A stretch of 64,000 nt of DNA from Rhizopus arrhizus (taxonomy: Eukaryota; Mucoromycota; Mucoromycetes; Mucorales; Rhizopodaceae), in assembly GCA_024220505.1 (NCBI GenBank), contig JAKZZE010000004.1, positions 806,001-870,000 on the forward strand, written 5' to 3'. The notes beneath the pieces were generated by a model. It was not told the origin of the DNA and did not search any database. It worked only from the letters and a program-made list of their open reading frames with translations. Of this stretch, positions 1-12,640 are shown one piece after another. The translations under genes were made by a program, and so were the position numbers. How positions within the stretch are numbered: position 1 is the stretch's first letter; each line of letters begins with the position of its first letter.

Positions 1-163
1 ACAAAAAAAAAATAGGTCACAGCATACTTTAAAAATGCATTGCAAAGAGGTTTAGAACTTGCTTAGTAATAAAACCTGTTTAACAAAAATAATTTTATTT
101 ATTCTAAATGAATAAAAGAAAGTAAAAATTACAAGTAGGAAAGAGGGAATAATACAATGAAAC

Positions 164-225
164 TTAAAAGATTTCTTCAACAAAATTAGCAGGAAACTAT
201 GACAAGTTGATAAATGATCATTTGC

Positions 226-256
<31 letters not shown>

Positions 257-1709
257 TACAATGCCCTGCCTTCCATTCAATCTCCCAGTCCACCAATCAT
301 TTTTCGTGTTTGATTTTTTGACAATGCTAATGATATCTCCCTTATGGAATGCCAAATCTCCTTCTTGTTCTCCGTTGAAATTAAACAAAGCTCTTACTCT
401 AGGTTCACTACTGTTATTATTTGTCACTGGCACTAAATCTCTTGAGCTATCTGACACTGGAACCAGATCTCTTAAGCTGGACATTGTTGGCGCCGATGGA
501 TGATGACCTGTTTTAGCCATCTGATGAACAGCACCACGACTTAGTGATCTGTTGATAGGTGAATCGCTTTGGATGACGTCACGAGAACTATAGGGTTCAC
601 TGTATCCGCTATTGTATGGTTCGATATATCCGCTACTATATGGACTGCTGTATCCACTAGGATATGGACTGCTGTATCCACTGCTATACTGGTTGCTATA
701 CCTAGGGCTATCACGATCCATAAACCCAAACCTTGCATCAGGTAATGGATTAAACTTGGTAGTCAATGCACCATAAAGAGGTTCTGCAGCAGTTGGAGGA
801 GGTATGGTACCGTTCAGCAAGTCTCTTGCCTTGACTTTATGACCATACAGCTTTTTGTTGGCATCAAAACGTTCGATAATCACCGAGCCTTCCAGAGAAA
901 CACCGGCGAATAAACCTCTGGTTTTACTATAAGAATAGACTGCTGCAACATTTCGATAAGAGGCTGTACCAGATGCCTCTGCATTTCTACCCACAGGACC
1001 TGCAGCAACTAAACAAATAGAAAGATGAGCAACATAAAGAAAGATGACTTTGTGTTTACCTGAAATATTGCCACCCAAAGTGATCGATCCATGATCCATA
1101 AATGTCTTTACTGCAGCATGATTATTTAACACCATAATAAAATCTGTCAATTCTGCGCCTATATTTCCAAAAGAGAATCATTATCTTTTTCCTTCCTCTC
1201 TTTCTCTCTTTTTTTCACTTTACCTACTTGTCCACCAAATCCCATACCACCTGTCATGATAGCAGAAGGAGCGGACCATGCTATAGACATCAACATCAGC
1301 TTTTATTCAACTTTCATTCCAGTCACACTTACTTCCATCTGGTAACCTACATCATATGACTCAACAACCATAGAACCTTTTCTTTATTTATCCTTTACCT
1401 TGCAACCACTAGACCTGAACCAGCTCGACCCGAAAATAAAAATCCTGCCTTTAATACGGTAAATATAGCTAAACCCTTTGCGTTGGCTAATATGTTGGGT
1501 GGAATAAAGCTGTCAAGGCCGTTCCCTCCATCTAAATTCAATGTCAATCTTTCCATGTTTCTGCAAGTGTATCTTTTTTACCTTGGAAACTATTTAATAT
1601 TCTAGCTGCTTTTCGACACTCGGCTATATAAAACATGTTAATTCAATTCTTCAATTTATTCATCTTTCTTACAACTTAAACTTGAAGGAAGTGGTGAGTT
1701 GATGTGCAT
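164..1709 (-). CDS. SYLF-SH3 actin-patch protein (YSC84/LSB3-like)
   Basis: Spliced gene with a SYLF (Ysc84) lipid/actin-binding domain, a low-complexity Tyr/Ser/Pro/Gly linker with repeated SSGYSSPY-like units, and a C-terminal SH3 domain (ALFNFNGEQEGDLAF...WWTGRLNGRQGIFPANFVEEIF). Yeast relatives act at cortical actin patches in endocytosis. The start is ATG at 1709 (MHINSPLPSSLSS), followed by introns near 1624-1672 and 1532-1581. These restore the family block SECRKAARILNSFQ-D-GGNGLDSFIPPNILANAKG. Further introns interrupt the SYLF domain, including one that stays in frame near GGNIS/VAAGPVGRN. The last intron carries a poly-T tract (about 238-254), and the stop is at 164-166. Exon boundaries are inferred from consensus sites and family conservation. 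Confidence 0.9.
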
Positions 1710-3588
1710 TTTTTTTTTTGATAGTAAAGAAACAAAGAGAGAAAGAAAAAAAAAGAAAGACAAGGATTTTTTAAAGAAATACGGCCTTTAAATTTCAATC
1801 TAAATGCATTTTACGTCAATCAATTGCTATCTTTAGACGAGTTATTGTAACAATAAAAGGGAAAAAGAAACCTTATTTTACAAGCAAATGCCAAGAAATC
1901 TCTGCTTTTTTTTTTTTCTTGAAAAAAAAAATGATTTGCTTGGAATCAAATGAACGATTTTCCAAACTACAGCTTATACTATGCTTTCATTGGATGACTG
2001 AGATTGTTTATTGTCTGAATATTCTTTGAAAGAGCTGATATACCAGAAAATAATGTCACATTTTATAATACAATCAATAAATAAAAGCAACAAATCAGGG
2101 CGATATTTATTTTTGAGAATAGTGTAAGCCATAATCAAACAGTGAATAAAGTTCATGCATACCCTAATGACCTGTGCTTTTATAAATACAACATGCACCT
2201 ATCACGAAAAAAAAAAGGGTCAGATTGACATTCTTACTGGCTGAGCAAGAACATCTTGTGGCGAATCAAAAAGGAGACAAGCACAAAATGCAATACGTTC
2301 AAGAAACTAGATAGTTGGTAAGGCACCAGATATGAAATGAAAATGAAAAGCAATAAAAGGATTTGATTATTAATGACATGAAACAATGTGACAAGTGGCA
2401 ATCTAGGACAACTATGACTAAAAACTCTTTTGATTTCAAATGTATCTGTGGCTATCTAACCTGTATTTATACACATCCTTTTTTTTTCTGTGTGTCCATA
2501 AAGACATTCTTTTCTGCTTGCATGATTTCTGTAAAGAAAAGTGATATGTTTTGGAGAAATATCTTTTCAATTCATCAAGTCAAGTTTTTTCACAGCTAAA
2601 ACAAGTACAGACTGTTGAATAAAATTAAATCCAAAGAATGGCATCAACCAATTATGTGAAAAGTGGTGTTTGCTCCAAACAAGTTATCACTGTCATTTTT
2701 GCTTATTTGCATTATGACTTTGATATGGACTCTAGTGATCTTTTGGATGAACTCTTTCTTTTTTAGGCGTGTAATTCATCAAGCTTTACAATTGAGCACA
2801 ACGATAAGAGCATCAAATGATGAAAAGAAAGCCCATGTTGAGGTTAAGCAGATTTGATAATTGATTTAGAAAGTATAAAGTCAAATGCGTGTGATGTTGA
2901 TTGACTTTACAGTAGAATTTTCAAAGGAAGAAAGAAAAAGGAAAGGTGAATGTCTTTTATTAAAACAGAGGAAAAAGTAGAAAGAGGTGTACAAAAAAGA
3001 TGAGAAAGCACAATCTTATTCATTGTCCGCACAAAGCTGAAATGTATCTAAACAAAACTACTTTAATTGAACTGGTAAAAAAAAAGAGTTGATATTGAAT
3101 GAAGAAGGGTTGATGTCAATGTGGATAAGCAAAGATATAAAATAGCATGGATGTATGCACATGAAGCTTTTTGTTTATAATTATATTACCGAGGGTTGCT
3201 AGACTCGTGGAAAAAAAAAAGAGAGTTGGAATTACGCTATTTGAAAAATAGTACAATTCTTTTTTATACATCAAAAAGAAGCAATAAAACCATAAACCAA
3301 CATGCCAAGTTTGTATAAAAAGAAATTGGGATTATTAAATGGCCATTTTTTTTTCTATTTTTTTTTTTCTTAAAAAAAAAAGCTGCCCACAATTTCATGT
3401 TTTATGTTCTTACATTTTGCAACAGAGGTTGTAATACAGTAAATTAGTTACACAATTGAACTCTACAATCCAATCAGTTTGATAAATTACAACTGCAACT
3501 ATAAAATTCAAGTTTTTTTTTTCTTTTTCTTTCTTCTTTTCCTTCTTTTTTTATTATTATTCTTTTCTATATAAAGCCACTTTAAAGT
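1710..3588. other. Intergenic, AT-rich
   Basis: Divergent-promoter interval between the SYLF-SH3 gene (minus) and the IML2-like gene (plus). It has many A/T homopolymers, a pyrimidine-rich tract just before 3589, and only short chance ORFs without recognisable motifs. I see no RNA gene or transposon here. Confidence 0.6.
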
Positions 3589-6465
3589 ATGACAGATAAA
3601 GACAGTAGCATGAACAAGAAGGAAAAAAGTGAAGATGTGAATAAGGCTATACATGAATATAGACAAACAAGTGAGGATGAAGATGATGTGTTTTTTGCTG
3701 CTGCTGATGATGATGAAAGTCAAAATGATACACAATTAGAATCTATAACAAATGAACTGAAATGCATTGCGATACCCGATGAAATAACCAGTGAGAACAA
3801 GAATGAACAATTGACAAGTACTGTTGAACAAGAAGAAAAAGAGTCCAGTAAAGACATTGAACAAACACCGATACCTACTAAAAGCAACCAAGAATCAAAA
3901 GAACAGACTGAGTCTAGTAAAAACATGCTGGAAGCTGAGTCTGATAAAGAAAGCACAAATCAGGAAGAAGGCTTGACAGCTATCAGCGAACCCAACTCTC
4001 CGAAACCAAAGCCACTGACAAAACAGGTTGATTTACCCACAGATCAAAATATGGCTGATTTCATCAACCTTCCCTCACCTGGTACCACTCCAAGTCCATC
4101 AAGCACAATAAGCGATGAAGAAATAAGTGACTTGTCTATTTCTGAAAAGAACAAGGAGGATGAGCAAAAGAAAAAGGTCCCGACCGGTGTCATTCCTCTT
4201 TCCAACATTAACTTTTCTCGAGTCAAACCAAATGTGCGACCACCAAGAGAACAAGAAGCGTATGGTAAGCAAAAGAAATCAAATGGTTCGAACATAGTGA
4301 ATTCAGATTAAAAGTAAAAAATTAGATGAAAACATGTTGAAAGGGGTTCAGTTATTATTTAATAATAACTTTTCAGAGGCAAAGAGTGTTTTTCAAACAA
4401 AAGCAAAAGAGTAAATAAGACTTGTTTGGAGAAACAAAAGCTAATGAATCTTGTTTAGGGACCCACTCTATGCATTAGGTTTATCCTTCATGTCATTTAT
4501 TAAGGGTAAATTCTTATACATGTTACATTATTGATAAGCCCGTTATCTAATCTTTTTTTTAGCTATTTCCGTAAGATTATCCAAATCAGTCTACTAAAAT
4601 CTGTTTCTGATTTTATTCTTATATAGTCCTTTAACCCAAAAGATGCAGAAGCTGCATTATCCAAGTTGACAGAAACTTATTTATTTGCTGATGCACAAAT
4701 TGAGGCAGCATCATCTGGAAAACCCATCAAGGAAACCGTGTCAGATTACTTCACTAATCTGATGGGTACGAATACCACACACCTTCCCACAAACACAAGA
4801 CCTTTCAAGAGATGGGAGTTGATGGAACAAGAATTTTTATCCAACGGTGCCCTTCGTGCTCACATTGTGAAAGCTGAATGTGCATTGTTGAGAGCTGTGA
4901 TCTATCTATCTCTGGAAACGATGGTTGGATACCTTAAAGCGGGGATTAATCTTCGAAAAGGTAAAGTAATAGGCTGTAGATACATGCACTAACATAGCCA
5001 ACAGCTTACACGAGCTATAGTTTTGTTTGGCTGCAGTATAAACGCATGGGACAGAATTATAATAAATACATCGATCGAGACACAATTTCTGGTATTCAAT
5101 TTGGCATTGGCTCCGTTCATCTTTTACTTTCTTCACTGCCACCTAGGGTGCTCAAGATTGTCTCTGCCTTTGGATGGACAGCCGACAGACAGCTAGGGTT
5201 TGCGCTTCTGAAGCTTTGCCTTGAAGGCAAACGCATTCGATCTCCGCTGGCCTCACTCATCCTACTTTCTTATTATGTCACCATCACCTCCTATGCTCCC
5301 CAAATCCTCACACGTGAATTAATCCAACCCGCGATCGAGTGTCTGCTGGACGCTCAACAGCATTATCCAAACTCGGCCTTCTTTTATTCTTTGCCGGCCG
5401 TGTCTCTCGTTTGTCTCGTAACCTGTCACTTTCCACGCAATCTTTTGTCTACATGCACGAGGTCACTCAAGCAGACTGGGCAGATCTAGGCCGTCGGGCC
5501 ACGTTTGAGATAGCATTCAATACGGCCATGAAGCTTGACTGGGCCAGTGTGGCGGATCGTGTGAAGGAACTCGAAGGGAAATACAGTACGCCTGCCTTCC
5601 TCAAATACTTTTACGGTGCTTGTGCGGAAATGCTCGGTCAACGCACAGAGGCCATCTTGGCCTTTGCAGAGGCACCCAAGTTGATCGACAAACGACGTGT
5701 ATCTCAGGCAGAACAGTTTGTCAAGAGTCGAGTGGCCTTTTTTGAGGTGAGTGGATACCAAGACTTGGATTTCAGCTTGCCTGCTTTGGAGATCCTTTGT
5801 GTTTGGAACCTGTTTGGTTGTATGGAAGCAGATGCACTTACAAAGTGCTTAGAATCAATAGAATCAACACTCATCTTGATTTATGAACGAGAGAAATTAG
5901 AATATGATCTTCGAAAGGTGGAGTTGGTACCTAATTCAGCAAAGCCCGATTATTATGATCAACGTGGTACACTGTTACTCATGAAAGCATCCATACTGAA
6001 CGCACTGAGTCGATTTGATGAAGGCATTGTTCATCTCAATTGGATCATTGATAACAAGGATAAATTTAAACATACAAATTGGGTCGTTCCCTTTGCTTAC
6101 TGGTAAAAACAATCATTCTGATCCCGAACGCTTTCATTTTCTCACTTTAAACTTTTTAGGGAATGCGGCAACACTTGCTGGGGTCTAAAAGATTATAAAC
6201 GAGCAAGATCGCTGTGGGAATCGATATCAACATACTCTGGATACGATTTTGAATTCAGATTAGCTACTGTAAGTGATCTAAGTTCTGATGCTAACAACAG
6301 AATCTAATTTTTCGTCTGCAGAGACTGAATCTCGTTATTCAACACGCGATTGATTTAGGCGTTCCTGAAACACCAAAAAAGACTGGTAAAAATAAGACAA
6401 CACACGGACGTAAAAGGATGACGATTGTTTCATCCAAATCCAATAATAATGCTATTTCTTCATAA
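3589..6465 (+). CDS. IML2/TTC39 family protein (DUF3808), with one frameshift
   Basis: The N-terminal 225 residues are acidic and disordered. The TTC39/Iml2 repeat domain follows (QLLFNNNFSEAKSVFQ, GIQFGIGSVHLLLSSLPPR, FFAGRVSRLSRNL). Yeast Iml2 is linked to lipid droplets and inclusion-body clearance. Exons read as 3589-4264, 4326-4410, 4459-4505, 4563-4570, 4627-4960, 5005-6102, 6160-6268 and 6322-6465, and the phases agree at every junction. The fourth exon is only 8 nt (CTATTTCC). Exon 6 breaks frame at a TTTT run (5382-5385): family alignment continues in another frame as if one T were missing. Either this copy is broken or the assembly has a homopolymer error. The predicted product is about 830 residues if the frame is continuous. 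The gene is convergent with the next one, 38 nt away. Confidence 0.85.
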
Positions 6466-6503
6466 AATATGTACTTGTTTTTATTATTACAGCATACAAG
6501 TAT

Positions 6504-6852
6504 TTAAGAATGACGATGTGTAGTGATGTGTCTGTGATTAAGTGAATCTGTACTGTGATAATAATAAGGATCTTCCAAGGGCTCTGTTGTATCAAATGGC
6601 AATTCATGATTTCTCCATTTACACCTTGAGCACTCATATCTAACTTGAATCATATTGGATATACATTGATTAAACAAGATCCACTGTCTCTCTGATCTTG
6701 TCAATCGAACTGATCTTGTCTGTTTACATTTTGGACAAGGATGACCTCTTTGTTCCAGCGATACCTTCTTACGAGGCTTTCTTACTAAAAGAACGTCAAT
6801 TATTTTCTTTTATAAAAGCATTTTATTTACCAAACTTGAATGTATTAGACAT
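6504..6852 (-). CDS. Small zinc-ribbon protein, copy 1 (unrecognised family)
   Basis: Two-exon gene of about 100 residues. Exon 1 (6831-6852) encodes MSNTFKF. A 46-nt intron with a TTGAC branch site (6785-6830) follows, then exon 2. The protein has a basic stretch, then GHPCPKCKQTRSVRLTRSERQW, and a second knuckle YECSRCKWRNHELPFDT. The two CxxC pairs, about 35 residues apart, look like a zinc ribbon. The tail is rich in His, Tyr and Ser. I do not recognise the family and assign no function. A paralogue with the same exon layout lies 1 kb away on the same strand (7888-8228). Confidence 0.65.
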
Positions 6853-7887
6853 TCTTACTAGAAAGAAACAAGAAACAAAATTTTAAAAAAAGAAAAAAGC
6901 TAGTAAGGCACAACATGGTCTCTCCTTTTTTATATTCAAGCGGAAATTACTCTTATTGGCTTATTTTTCACGATCAGTTACTGCATTCATTTTCTATATT
7001 AATTATACTAAACACAATGCCTTTAACTTGTATCCTATTCATTCGATCCTTTGTCATTTTTTTCACTGTAGAAAGCCATTTATATTAAAAACATGGTATT
7101 TTTCTGTTAAAAGAGCCCAAGACCTACACTTTACATCATTTATGGTCATCTATTCTCTCTTGAAATTGCATACCTTTTACTATCAAAACCAAATTCATGC
7201 GATCTAGCCTTCCCTTCTTCCATCAACGTCATCATACAGATCGTGACCTAAAGAAAATTCTCAGACTCAAGATATTAAATTAAAAGAATAATAAAAGTCG
7301 ATGCATCTGAGAAATATCGTACTCAATCTTGATTTTATAATGAAGTAGGGCATGTCTATCTTTGATCAAAAAACAACTCTACCTAAAGTGAGACATACTT
7401 TTCTTGTAAGGAAAACGATCATCAAAATATTCACAATACAAGTGCTCTATCAAGACTTCATTCCTGACTTTGATTTCTTTCACAATAGCAAAAATAAACA
7501 TAGTCTGTTTCCTATCTTTCTGTAAATTACACTGTATGAAAAGAATGTGTGTTTTGCCAATGTCAAATATCAAAGACGTGATCACTCTTTTTTATTTTTT
7601 TTTATTTTAACAAAGTACTGGATACATGATACTATGAATGCATAATAGCATATGAACCCTATAAGGGCATAAAAAGTCATTTTTGGAAATGGTATTAGTA
7701 GACAGTATTGGGTCCAAGCTATGTAAAATAAAAGAAAAAAAAAATAATACAAAAGCCAGTTTTATTCACAGATTGAATCTAATGATTGTTCCTGTAACGA
7801 ACAGATGCAATTATAAAGTAAATGATTACATGTATTTATTAAAGAATATAGTTTGTATTTAGATTTGATATAAAACAGTCGATAAAT
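6853..7887. other. Intergenic
   Basis: AT-rich interval between the two zinc-ribbon paralogues. ORFs here are short and motif-free. It should contain the promoter of copy 1 and the 3' end of copy 2. Confidence 0.5.
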
Positions 7888-8228
7888 TCATTTCTGCAGT
7901 GGATAACACGTTTTGCTTTCAAGTGAGCTTTTGCTTTGACAACAACTAGAATGTTGGGTAAGTGTATCAAATGGTAACTCTTGATTTTTCCACTTGCACT
8001 GTGAACATTCGTATCGAACACGAACCATGCTAGATATACATTTATTAAATATAGTCCACTGTCTTTCGGATCTTGTCAATCGAACTGAATTCAAGCATTT
8101 ACATTTTGGACAAGGATGACCTCTTTGCTCTAATAATGTTCTTTTACTATTTACTTTATTAAATGAATTAGTATCTATGTCTTCTTTGTCTTTAATCTAT
8201 TATAACCAAAATTGATCGAATTGGACAT
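7888..8228 (-). CDS. Small zinc-ribbon protein, copy 2 (unrecognised family)
   Basis: Paralogue of the gene at 6504-6852, about 95 residues. Exon 1 (8207-8228) encodes MSNSINF. The 53-nt intron (8154-8206) has a GTTATA donor and a TACTAAT branch site and falls at the identical codon phase as in copy 1. The core EQRGHPCPKCKCLNSVRLTR, then YECSQCKWKNQELPFDT, keeps both CxxC knuckles and adds a Cys after the first. The C-terminal tail differs completely from copy 1 (Gln/Ser/Lys-rich). The fixed intron position and conserved Cys pairs argue that both copies are real genes from a tandem duplication. Confidence 0.65.
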
Positions 8229-8951
8229 TTTATTTTTATTTTTAAAAAAAAGAAGGCAGGAGAGGGACAAAATAAGAATTTACCTTTTATTTAAAATCGG
8301 CAATTGATTGAATTAGGGTAGGGAGAATATCTTTATTATAATCACCATTCACTTTTCTAGACAATATAAATAAGATTTGCTGACAATTACCTTTTCAAAT
8401 CCATCTTTGCTTTCTTAAGTCGTCTTTTAATTTCTCCTCCTCTTTATTGAAGTATATCAGACTATTACTCCAGGTTTTACTAGTACATTATAGTCCTTAA
8501 ATAAGAAACTTATTAGCCTGATTCCTTTTAATATTGCAACCTATGCAAGTAGATAAGCATACGGACATGCATTAATAAGATAGAATTAAACACCGTGTAT
8601 GATAGCCTAATTCGTGTTGATAGCAGCTTAAACTGAATGGTCAAAAATGGTTAGAAAGAATAGTAACGTCTGAGTTAATGAAACAAAAAGACGGATCCAC
8701 TTTTCATAACCATGCATTAGATACACTTGCTACCTTTTAATCTTTATAATCAGTTTTCAAGATTTCATATTTAGGAAATTGTATGATTGCAAGTATATCT
8801 AACTCTTGCTACTGTCAAGCGTAGCTTTCTGGATATAGTTATGTAGCATAAATTGAGCATTTATATATTACAACAATTTGATCATTAAATACAAAAATGG
8901 CCACCAAAAAAAAAAGCTTTTTTTTTTGTGATTATGTATTTATTCTTTTAC
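8229..8951. other. Intergenic
   Basis: AT-rich sequence between two minus-strand genes. I see no ORF with a recognisable motif, and nothing else I can support. Confidence 0.5.
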
Positions 8952-10670
8952 TTATGCTTCCAAGGTTATACTTGATAAGACATCATGTAATGGACCAGAA
9001 AGATATCTTGGTTCTTCTGAATTTGGGTCTGGTTCTGCAGTCACACACTTTATACCAAGTGCTTCTATAGATTTTGTATCCACAGGTATTTCTATTGTTA
9101 ACATGAGTCTCTCTTATTTCGGATAAATGATGCATTGGACTTACGTGAATTAGAAAGGTAGATTAAATGTGTGATATAAGTAGAAGGGGGTTCATTTGGT
9201 ACAAGTTCAGGAGGGAACGGTGTTGATGTTCCACTTGATTGTAAACGAGGACTATTAGCACCCATATATCCTTCTTGCTGTCCAGAAAAGATGCGCAGTT
9301 TTTGAAGGTGAGGAGGGGGTGGCCATCTTCGAAAGCCGTAATCAACAGGTCTACTATAAAAATTGGAGCCTTCTTCTGTGTGGGCATCGTAAAATGCACG
9401 TCGAGCATCGATCAGTTGACTTTCATTTAGCGCATTGGTGATAGTGCCAATGAAATCGAGGGCCGTGTAACCGTCCGTTTCACGATCGGTGGTGCCGTTC
9501 AAGATGAGAATTTTATGCCGCAGTGAAGGAGAGTGAGCAATGGCGTGTCCGACCTTTCGCAAGATGAGACAGGGTAATATAGAGGTGTAGAGGGATCCAA
9601 TGGAATAAACAAGATCAGTGCGTGTATTGAGATGGTTTAGTACCTTGGGATTGGGTAGAGGATAAATCTCTTGACCGTACTCATTCATGTAATAAATCCT
9701 TGAAATGGGTGATAAAAGCTTCTCTTCTGTTACCTTGCTAAATATCAAGTTGCCATTAATCTCATCCTCCTCTGCAGTGTTATTAATAGGTGAACTGGGT
9801 AAGGCTAACTTTGAAAAAGCATCAATAGGGTTTGTAATCTTGTTTTTTGCTTGATGGTAACCAGGATGACTGATTTCACATTGTCCTTTTAATGTTTGGC
9901 CATCATCCAGAAGAGCTGCAATGGCTGCTGTGTGGTTTGTGTTGATGACCGGCAAGACGTAAGTAGGTTCTCGGATCGCCGTGATAGAAGAAAACAAAAA
10001 GATGGCAGCTTCAAGTGAGCCAAAAAACAAACGAGCACCCGTCAAGAAAAAGTTACCAATTGAACCATTTCGAAAATTAAAATGCTTGTGAGCTCGCTTG
10101 AGTATCTCACAATTAAAAGACACTAGAAATCCTCGAATTGTCTCCTTCTTTTCAATAGAAATTTTGTCCCACAGCCTACAAATACAAGTTAGCTTTTGGG
10201 AACTGGAATTTTTTTTTTCTAATTTTTCAAACCTGTGTCGCCCTTCAACAATAGCAGCCCAATCGTCTCTAATGTCATTATCATCGCCTGCTGAATCCAG
10301 ACGATAACTAAGTAATTCTTTAATTGCAGCTTGTTCTTCAGCATCGTGTCCATCAATGCTAATCAATCTTGTCAATCGAGATCTTAAATCACCAATACTT
10401 GGTCCACCAAGAACTCTTAATAATTCACTCTATGCACGTATACTTTAATGTCACTGTATTCGATTTTTTTTCTTCTGCTTATTATTCATTTTACTGTCGA
10501 TCCACCATTATCAGATACACCTAGAACATAACATACACTTGGTGTAATAGATTGAAATGTACTTGCTTTTTTTTTTTTGTTTTAGTAATGTTGCCTATAA
10601 ATAATAAAGTCATCTTACTTATAAAGTTACAGGCCGATCCACCGGAAAAAACAATAAAAGAAGGCTGCAT
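8952..10670 (-). CDS. UPF0052 / CofD-YvcK-like protein
   Basis: Spliced gene for the eukaryotic UPF0052 family (yeast YNL011C type), related to the nucleotide-binding CofD/YvcK fold. The N-terminus MQPSFIVFSGGSACNFI carries the glycine-rich FSGGSA loop. After an intron comes TFQSITPSVCYVLGVSDNGGS, and after a second SELLRVLGGPSIGDLRSRLTRLI. A third intron (about 10174-10234, branch AGCTAACT) lies between GRHR and LWDKI. The last intron separates THLIYLSNS from IPVDTKSIEALG, and the protein ends VLSSITLEA with the stop at 8952-8954. The SDNGG and GGPSIGDLRSR blocks are the diagnostic motifs. The cellular role in fungi is not settled. In bacteria YvcK affects central carbon metabolism and cell shape. 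Confidence 0.85.
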
Positions 10671-12640
10671 AGTTTAAGAAGAATATATGTAATTTGAAAA
10701 TATGACTTTTGTATAGCTTGATTTCAATATGTGTAGTTAATGATAAATGGACAGCTATTTATATAAAAATATGGTCGGGGATTCAAATATTCTTTTAAAA
10801 AGAGAAAATATGACAACATGCACTCTTATGAATCAAAAAACAAAATTAATTCGCAGAGACTCTGATGGAGAGGATGGTATGAGAGTATTGACATAATATA
10901 AAGTTAAGAAGATAATAGATGGTCTATTTAAAATAACTTCAAGTATTTAAAGATCGAAGCTTGTTCCTGAATCAACCACGTATGAAGTGATGTAATTAAA
11001 CCAAGTTGAGTACAGTGGCACAGCAATCCTATGAACCATAGTATTTTTCTGTTGCAAGTCTTTCTATGCTGTTAACATATTGTTCTGCTGCCCCTTTTAT
11101 CATATACAAAGCAAACAAAGCATTAAGAATAGTTTATAATGGAATGAGATAACATGGTACCTACTCGAAACAAAAAAAAAAAAAAAAACAAAAAAGAATA
11201 TGTGTCAACAAAACCTGGGCTGTAAAATTTGAACCATGCAAACGTATTAAGCTTCCATTGGGAGAAATAAATTGTCTTCAATTCAAGCAGTCTAGACTGC
11301 GATGCATTCTCCTAAAGCTAAATACAGGAGCAATACATTTGCTTATAAATAAACATTTTCGTATTGTACGAACATGCATGTTTACAGAGTTATTATTATT
11401 ATTTTTTATTGCCTTTCTCTATGCTCACATCCAGGCTTATGCGTGATTTATAAATAAATGGCAGTCCTTTGATCTATTTCTATTTTTGGCAAAAGCTGAT
11501 TTACTTTGAGGATTTTCTAGAATGACAACAAAAATATCAAGTGTTTCTCCAATAAAGTGCTAACCCAATATAATAACATTCAATCTAGACTTCTTTTGGA
11601 TTTAATAAAAAGACGTTTATAAGTTTTATAAAAAATCAAGACTCTAAAAAGAACTGTTAACATTTTGAACTCTGAATCTATAGGTAAGAACTTGAAAATT
11701 AATATTCTGTATGAAACGAAATTGAATTTAATTCATGTATTAATAGCCCATGTAAAAATATTGTTTGGTAAACACTAATTAGAATTTACAAAGTAAATTC
11801 TCCTTGTCACACAAAGTACAGCCCTCTTATTACCCAAATACATGATTTCTAATTAATGTTCAAAATGTGTTACTTTGTACCAGAAATGATAGTAGTATTA
11901 ATTCCCATTAGACTGACATCACCACATAGATAGTCGATTTCTCCCTTTTTAGTATATCAGCTTTATCTCTTGAAGCCTTCAATTATCTCATCGTTTCATA
12001 TGAAAATGACATAAAAAAGTAAAGCATAGAAGACATCATGTATATTTTCTAAAAAAATTGATTATTTGGAGAATGTCATAGAAAATAGTAATTTCATTTT
12101 ATTTTGCTCTTCTTAAAACCAATGTGGCACCTATTCGTGTTCAAGAGATAGTTTAACTCATACACTAACAAGTTTTTGAGTAATAACTTGCTTTTGGCTC
12201 TAACTATTTGAGTTATCAACAGATGCTTGTGACCAATATGACCTAGGTTCGCTTCAAGTGATTATATTCTATCTGTTGAATATGTTACACGTTAACTATA
12301 TCGAGCTCCGACAAGAACTGTAGTGCTTCAAAATAACCGTCAAAGAGGACTTTAATCCTTGTCATCCTCAAGTGCTTCATGATCCAAAATATGCTAGACG
12401 CACCCCTGCAGAGTGAAAAGATCTTTACTCGGTATATATAAATCAGCTTCCGGTATTCTTACGCCATCAAACTATAAAGGATGATACACCACCATTACAG
12501 TTACCTTTGATCCCGAAGGGTTTTTAGCCTCCCATTACTTTACTTCATATTGAACTAGTCCAAGCGAACAAATGTGATAAACACCCCACGCTCAAATGGA
12601 CTTTATAAATAAATGACTTTAAAATTTTAAATAAATATAT
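10671..12640. other. Gene desert
   Basis: About 2 kb of AT-rich sequence with poly-A runs (for example near 11168-11186) and short unsupported ORFs. A (TA)n stretch near 12631-12650 borders the transposase relic that follows. I see no gene or structured RNA. Confidence 0.5.

Noticed and set aside
207..738. Plus- and minus-strand ORFs inside the SYLF-SH3 gene
   Set aside because: Shadows of the coding frame and its repeated Tyr/Ser codons.
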